Assembly (NCBI GenBank): GCA_963849955.1
Contig: CAWKJU010000016.1
Coordinates: 124,001 to 188,000 of the forward strand
Reading direction: 5' to 3'
Length of the DNA: 64,000 nucleotides
Source: CAWFGW01 sp963849955
GTDB taxonomy: Bacteria > Bacteroidota > Bacteroidia > Cytophagales > JAAEPT01
Part shown: positions 61,081-64,000 of the stretch, piece by piece
Layout of the letters: each line of letters begins with the position of its first letter
Position numbering within the stretch: position 1 is the first letter of the stretch
The notes under the pieces: generated by a model
What the model was told of the DNA's origin: nothing
Seen by the model: only the letters and a program-made list of their open reading frames with translations
Database searches by the model: none
Position numbers and translations under genes: made by a program

Positions 61081-61623
61081 TTATTCAAAAATTTTTGTTT
61101 CATGACCATCAATGCTTAAGGTATTTTTTTCTCTCCAATACTCTTTTATCCCTTCATCGCCTTTTTTTTCAGACCATTTTACCAACTCATCTCTTTCACC
61201 TACAAAATCCATAAATGGTACAGCATAACCACAGGAAGTTTGCACTAAATCAAAATCCAACTCAATGATTTGCCTAGCTCCAGTATAAGTAGGGAATAAT
61301 TTAATGTATTCTTTAAATTCTTCATCGCGCTCGTGATACACTTTAGCTCTCCCATATAATCGCAAAATCATAGGCATCCCTTCAAATGCACAAAACATAA
61401 TGGTCATGCGGTTACTTTCGAGCAAATGAGTAGCAGTTTCGTTGCCACTTCCAGTAAGATTAAGCCAAACTAGTTTATTAGGACTTAGCAACCTCAGGGA
61501 ATCCATGCCTTTAGGCGACACATTTACGCGACCTTCTTTCATCGCAGTACCTACAAAAAATAGCGGTTGCTTTTCAATAAATTTTTCTAATCCCGGTGTC
61601 AGGCTTTCTAGTTTCTTTCCCAT
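61081..61623 (-). CDS. Pyridoxamine 5'-phosphate oxidase-like FMN-binding protein
   Basis: A 180-residue split-barrel flavoprotein: FIEKQPLFFVGTAMKEGRVN and VSPKGMDSLRLLSPNKLVWL at the start, then MTIMFCAFEGMPMILRLYGR and the ARQIIELDFDLVQTSCGYAV end. This matches the small PNPOx-like family rather than true PdxH, which is longer and has a dimer-specific C-terminus. The substrate may be FMN, F420-like cofactor or heme. It is the first gene of the six-gene unit, with 111 bases to the T9SS gene upstream. Confidence 0.85.
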   Translation of the reverse strand: MGKKLESLTPGLEKFIEKQPLFFVGTAMKEGRVNVSPKGMDSLRLLSPNKLVWLNLTGSGNETATHLLESNRMTIMFCAFEGMPMILRLYGRAKVYHERDEEFKEYIKLFPTYTGARQIIELDFDLVQTSCGYAVPFMDFVGERDELVKWSEKKGDEGIKEYWREKNTLSIDGHETKIFE

Positions 61624-61734
61624 GGGTACATTCCTTTTATATTAAAGTATGAATAAATTTGGGTTCAATAAAATTACTTCAAAAAGTATAAAAAATCCTA
61701 AAATAAATTTATTCATTCAACGTATTGCTAACGC

Positions 61735-62799
61735 CTATTTTATTATAAGCTCTTTTTTAATTACGGTTTCGTCAGTTGTAATAGAAATAACATATATACC
61801 AGTTTTTACAGTAGGGGGGAGTTGGATTGTGATTGTTTTTTTATCTGTATTGTTTTCTCTTAGGTAGTTAATAGGCATGAACTGTAACGATGTAATGGTG
61901 ATATCACGAACTTCTATTTCATGGTGTTCGATTGTGATTTGGTGATTAATTACTGGGTTTGGATACAAGGTTAAAGAAGCATCGTCTTCGATAATCTTAA
62001 CAGTTACAATATCCGAATAGCTAAATCTACCATCAAAATCGGTTTGTTTCAATCGATAATATAATGTTGACTGGCGAGTTTGGGCATCAAAATTATAAGT
62101 ATAGTTCTTAAGCTCTAAGGAATTTGGAGTATCAGTGTAAATATCTTTGATGGAATAAAACTTTAGACCGTCTATCGATTCTTCTAAAGAGAAATAATGA
62201 TTGTTATTTTCACTAACGGTAGTCCACAATGCCATTAGTTGATTTCCCTTATTAATCACACTCCAATTAATAAGTTCTATCGGTAGTGGGTTGTTAGGCG
62301 AAGAGCCTACCGTGACCGGACCAGAAACATCACCATGCAGTACATCAGCCCAAACTGGCACAAGCCAATTATTGTTTTGAGCCATAGAGTTTAAAATACC
62401 ACCATTGCCATCGACCATGCCTCCTTCTTCAATAAACATCCCTGATCCATTCCCATTAAAATTCATGGTAGCACCTTCACTATTGTAATAAAGCCCACAA
62501 TTTTTGCTGTCTTGAATCATAGATAATTTACCTCGAACATATACTACCACATTGGTAAGATTAACTTCTGTTTTTTGTAAGTTAACTGGACATGAAGGAC
62601 TGCCTTTTATAAACACATCATTCCCAGGTTGGATAATAATAATGTTTTCGTTGCCTTCTGAGTTGCCACTAGTGGGAACTCCATTATCCCAGGTAGCCGC
62701 AGAAAGCCAATTACCATTAGCCTGAGAAGTGTAAGTAGTTTGTGCTTTAATTAAAAAATTAGCTATAAAAATAGCTATTAGGGTTAAAAGATAATTCAT
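61735..62799 (-). CDS. Secreted T9SS type A protein, relative of 156-1220
   Basis: A 354-residue secreted protein with signal peptide MNYLLTLIAIFIANFLIKAQ. Residues about 20-170 are a Gly/Asn-rich domain with a possible disulphide pair (SPSCPVNLQ; KNCGLYYN) and a right-handed helix-like pattern (GNGSGMFIEEGGMVDGNGGI). Then come the module LPIELINWSVINKGNQLMAL with YYRLKQTDFDGRFSY, and a T9SS type A end (LYPNPVINHQITIEHHEI... KKELIIK). The same layout and even the same length occur at 156-1220; the N-terminal domains differ. Role unknown; surface protein likely. Confidence 0.82.
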   Translation of the reverse strand: MNYLLTLIAIFIANFLIKAQTTYTSQANGNWLSAATWDNGVPTSGNSEGNENIIIIQPGNDVFIKGSPSCPVNLQKTEVNLTNVVVYVRGKLSMIQDSKNCGLYYNSEGATMNFNGNGSGMFIEEGGMVDGNGGILNSMAQNNNWLVPVWADVLHGDVSGPVTVGSSPNNPLPIELINWSVINKGNQLMALWTTVSENNNHYFSLEESIDGLKFYSIKDIYTDTPNSLELKNYTYNFDAQTRQSTLYYRLKQTDFDGRFSYSDIVTVKIIEDDASLTLYPNPVINHQITIEHHEIEVRDITITSLQFMPINYLRENNTDKKTITIQLPPTVKTGIYVISITTDETVIKKELIIK

Positions 62800-63045
62800 A
62801 CTATTAGATGATAAATAATTCTAAAATCTATTTTTAATACTTTGAAAAATAATTAAAAACATCAAAACATTATACTTTTTCCATAAAAAATGAGATTGTA
62901 ATTTCTCGTTTTAATATTATTATTTTGATTAGAATACAACAACATCTTTTCTTCATTATATGATAAGTGAGGACTGAAGGAACTTGAATAAAAGATTTAG
63001 TTCTTTCGGTGTTTAGTTATATTGTAGCTTCAAAAGAATAAATGG

Positions 63046-63915
63046 ATGTCACATCATCATCACCATCATCAAAACTTCGCTTCAGCAAACAATTTGAAAA
63101 TTGTTTTTTTCTTAAACGCATTTTTTACAATTGTAGAGTTTTGGGGTGGCTGGTATACCAACTCTGTGGCTATTTTTTCAGATGCATTACATGATTTAGG
63201 TGACACTGCTGCGCTAGGGTTAGCTTGGTACCTTCAAAATTTATCCCAAAAAGAAAGTGATCACGAATACTCCTATGGTTATGGACGATTTTCATTACTA
63301 GGTTCAATTATAACATCTATTATTCTAATTGTCGGTTCGGTTTTCATCATTCAGGAGTCGATTCCCCGTTTATTTGACCCTGTACAACCCCATACGCAAG
63401 GCATGATTTGGTTAGGTGTTTTAGGAATTTTAGTGAATGGAGCTGCAGTATTCCGTTTAAAAGATAGTACGAGTCTAAATGAAAGAGCGGCTATGTTTCA
63501 TCTTCTTGAGGATGTATTTGGGTGGATTATTGTGTTGATTGGAGCAGTAGTAATGAAATATTATAATATGCCCTATATTGATCCATTACTATCGTTAATT
63601 CTTGCTGCTATTATCTTGAGGGGTGTATATAAAAATTTAAGTCAAGCATTTCGAATTATGATGCAAGCAATACCTAAAGGAATTGATTTAAAGGAAGTAA
63701 TTAAACTAATTGAAGCTCATTCAACAGTAAAAAAAGTAACCGATATTCATATATGGTCTACTGATGGAGAATACAATGTTATGACAGCCAATTTAGATAT
63801 TGAGGAAATACCAACGAACGACTTAAATGCGTTACAAGAAGAGATAAAAACACTGTTGAAGGAACAAGACATCCATCATGCTACTTTGGAATTTAAGATA
63901 ATAAACAAATCATGA
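63046..63915 (+). CDS. Cation diffusion facilitator (zinc-type) with His-rich N-terminus
   Basis: A 289-residue CDF efflux protein with six membrane segments. TM2 holds SDALHDLGDTAALGLAWY (H-x-x-x-D metal site with Asp) and TM5 has MFHLLEDVFGWIIVLIGA (H-x-x-x-D). The C-terminal cytosolic domain (KKVTDIHIWSTDGEYNVMTA; DIHHATLEFKI) is a metal-binding ferredoxin fold. The second to eighth residues are SHHHHHH, an encoded natural metal-binding stretch. Zn2+ is the likely ion, with protons exchanged. It overlaps the next gene by 4 bases (ATGA). Confidence 0.92.
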   Translation: MSHHHHHHQNFASANNLKIVFFLNAFFTIVEFWGGWYTNSVAIFSDALHDLGDTAALGLAWYLQNLSQKESDHEYSYGYGRFSLLGSIITSIILIVGSVFIIQESIPRLFDPVQPHTQGMIWLGVLGILVNGAAVFRLKDSTSLNERAAMFHLLEDVFGWIIVLIGAVVMKYYNMPYIDPLLSLILAAIILRGVYKNLSQAFRIMMQAIPKGIDLKEVIKLIEAHSTVKKVTDIHIWSTDGEYNVMTANLDIEEIPTNDLNALQEEIKTLLKEQDIHHATLEFKIINKS

Positions 63916-64000
63916 GAAGCTATTTATTAATCATTACTCTATTCTCCGCGCTATTGACTTTTGGTCAGGACAAACCTGACTTTAAAAAAGAAGTTATTAA
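63912..64000 (+). CDS. Secreted protein, N-terminus only
   Basis: The frame starts with ATG at 63912, overlapping the CDF stop by 4 bases, and runs to the window end. It opens with a signal peptide (MRSYLLIITLFSALLTFGQD) and then KPDFKKEVI. The coupling to the CDF gene suggests a periplasmic or outer-membrane partner in metal handling, but the rest of the gene is not seen. Confidence 0.7.
   Translation, partial: MRSYLLIITLFSALLTFGQDKPDFKKEVI

Noticed and set aside
61649..61867. 72-codon plus-strand frame
   Set aside because: It overlaps the sorting domain of the T9SS gene on the other strand, and its hydrophobic pattern is the mirror of those strands.
63046..63075. Hexahistidine as vector contamination
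   Set aside because: The stretch is in a complete CDF gene in ordinary genomic context with an overlapping downstream gene and no vector sequence.
1..64000. CRISPR array, prophage or insertion sequence
   Set aside because: No regular direct repeats with spacers, no transposase, integrase or phage structural gene is seen.

Overview
The window is low-GC, gene-dense DNA from a member of Bacteroidota, most likely order Flavobacteriales (marine Cryomorphaceae/Vicingaceae/Crocinitomicaceae-like; the family is an inference). The evidence is the many secreted proteins ending in type IX secretion (T9SS) type A C-terminal sorting domains, the almost complete lack of Shine-Dalgarno sites, two promoters of the Bacteroidota form TTG-N19/20-TAnnTTTG, a bacillithiol gene (bshA), a DUF4292/EnvC gene order seen in this phylum, and an S16 protein with a long Ala/Glu tail. 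I see no phage, IS element, CRISPR array or plasmid gene.

Layout. 1-2.2 kb: the end of a cut gene, a T9SS protein and an LEA14-like lipoprotein. 2.2-9.8 kb: polA divergent from a SNF2 helicase, then a thioesterase, a YihY membrane protein and tRNA-Ser. 9.9-16.3 kb (minus strand): dabA-dabB (a CO2/bicarbonate uptake system), a beta-carbonic anhydrase, tadA and Mn-type superoxide dismutase. 16.4-23.7 kb: a TfoX-like gene, then a minus-strand operon of flippase, dut, sugar nucleotidyltransferase, TPR protein, DUF4292 lipoprotein and EnvC-like protein. 23.8-37.0 kb is the accessory part: two CotH-kinase/lamin-tail T9SS proteins flanking a small predicted outer-membrane protein, then a tandem array of six related T9SS proteins (one frameshifted) with recombined sorting domains, a relic of a sorting domain and a relic of the bshA 3' end. 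37-41.3 kb: bshA and a NagZ-like glycosidase/serine hydrolase fusion broken at an A9 run.

41.3-49 kb: a small membrane protein, mutL, two rhomboid proteases, a crotonase, and a fatty-acid hydroxylase gene convergent with an Mpo1-like dioxygenase; then photolyase and tRNA-Val. 49-55.5 kb: nth, dapF, the rpsP-rimM-(51-aa membrane ORF)-trmD-rplS operon with a good promoter and terminator, mltG, a Sua5-type gene and a WbqC gene. 55.7-64 kb: clpC with a perfect hairpin terminator, a tightly overlapping six-gene operon (PNPOx-like, DinB, ABM, DUF1330-like, EamA, LuxR), a T9SS protein, and a His-rich CDF metal transporter overlapping a secreted protein cut by the window end.

Most of the window is housekeeping. 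The parts that deserve a second look are the T9SS array with its exchanged C-terminal domains and copied bshA tail, the CotH pair beside it, the A9 break in the glycosidase/hydrolase, the fatty-acid hydroxylase/Mpo1 pair, the six-gene LuxR operon and the small ORF in the ribosomal operon.
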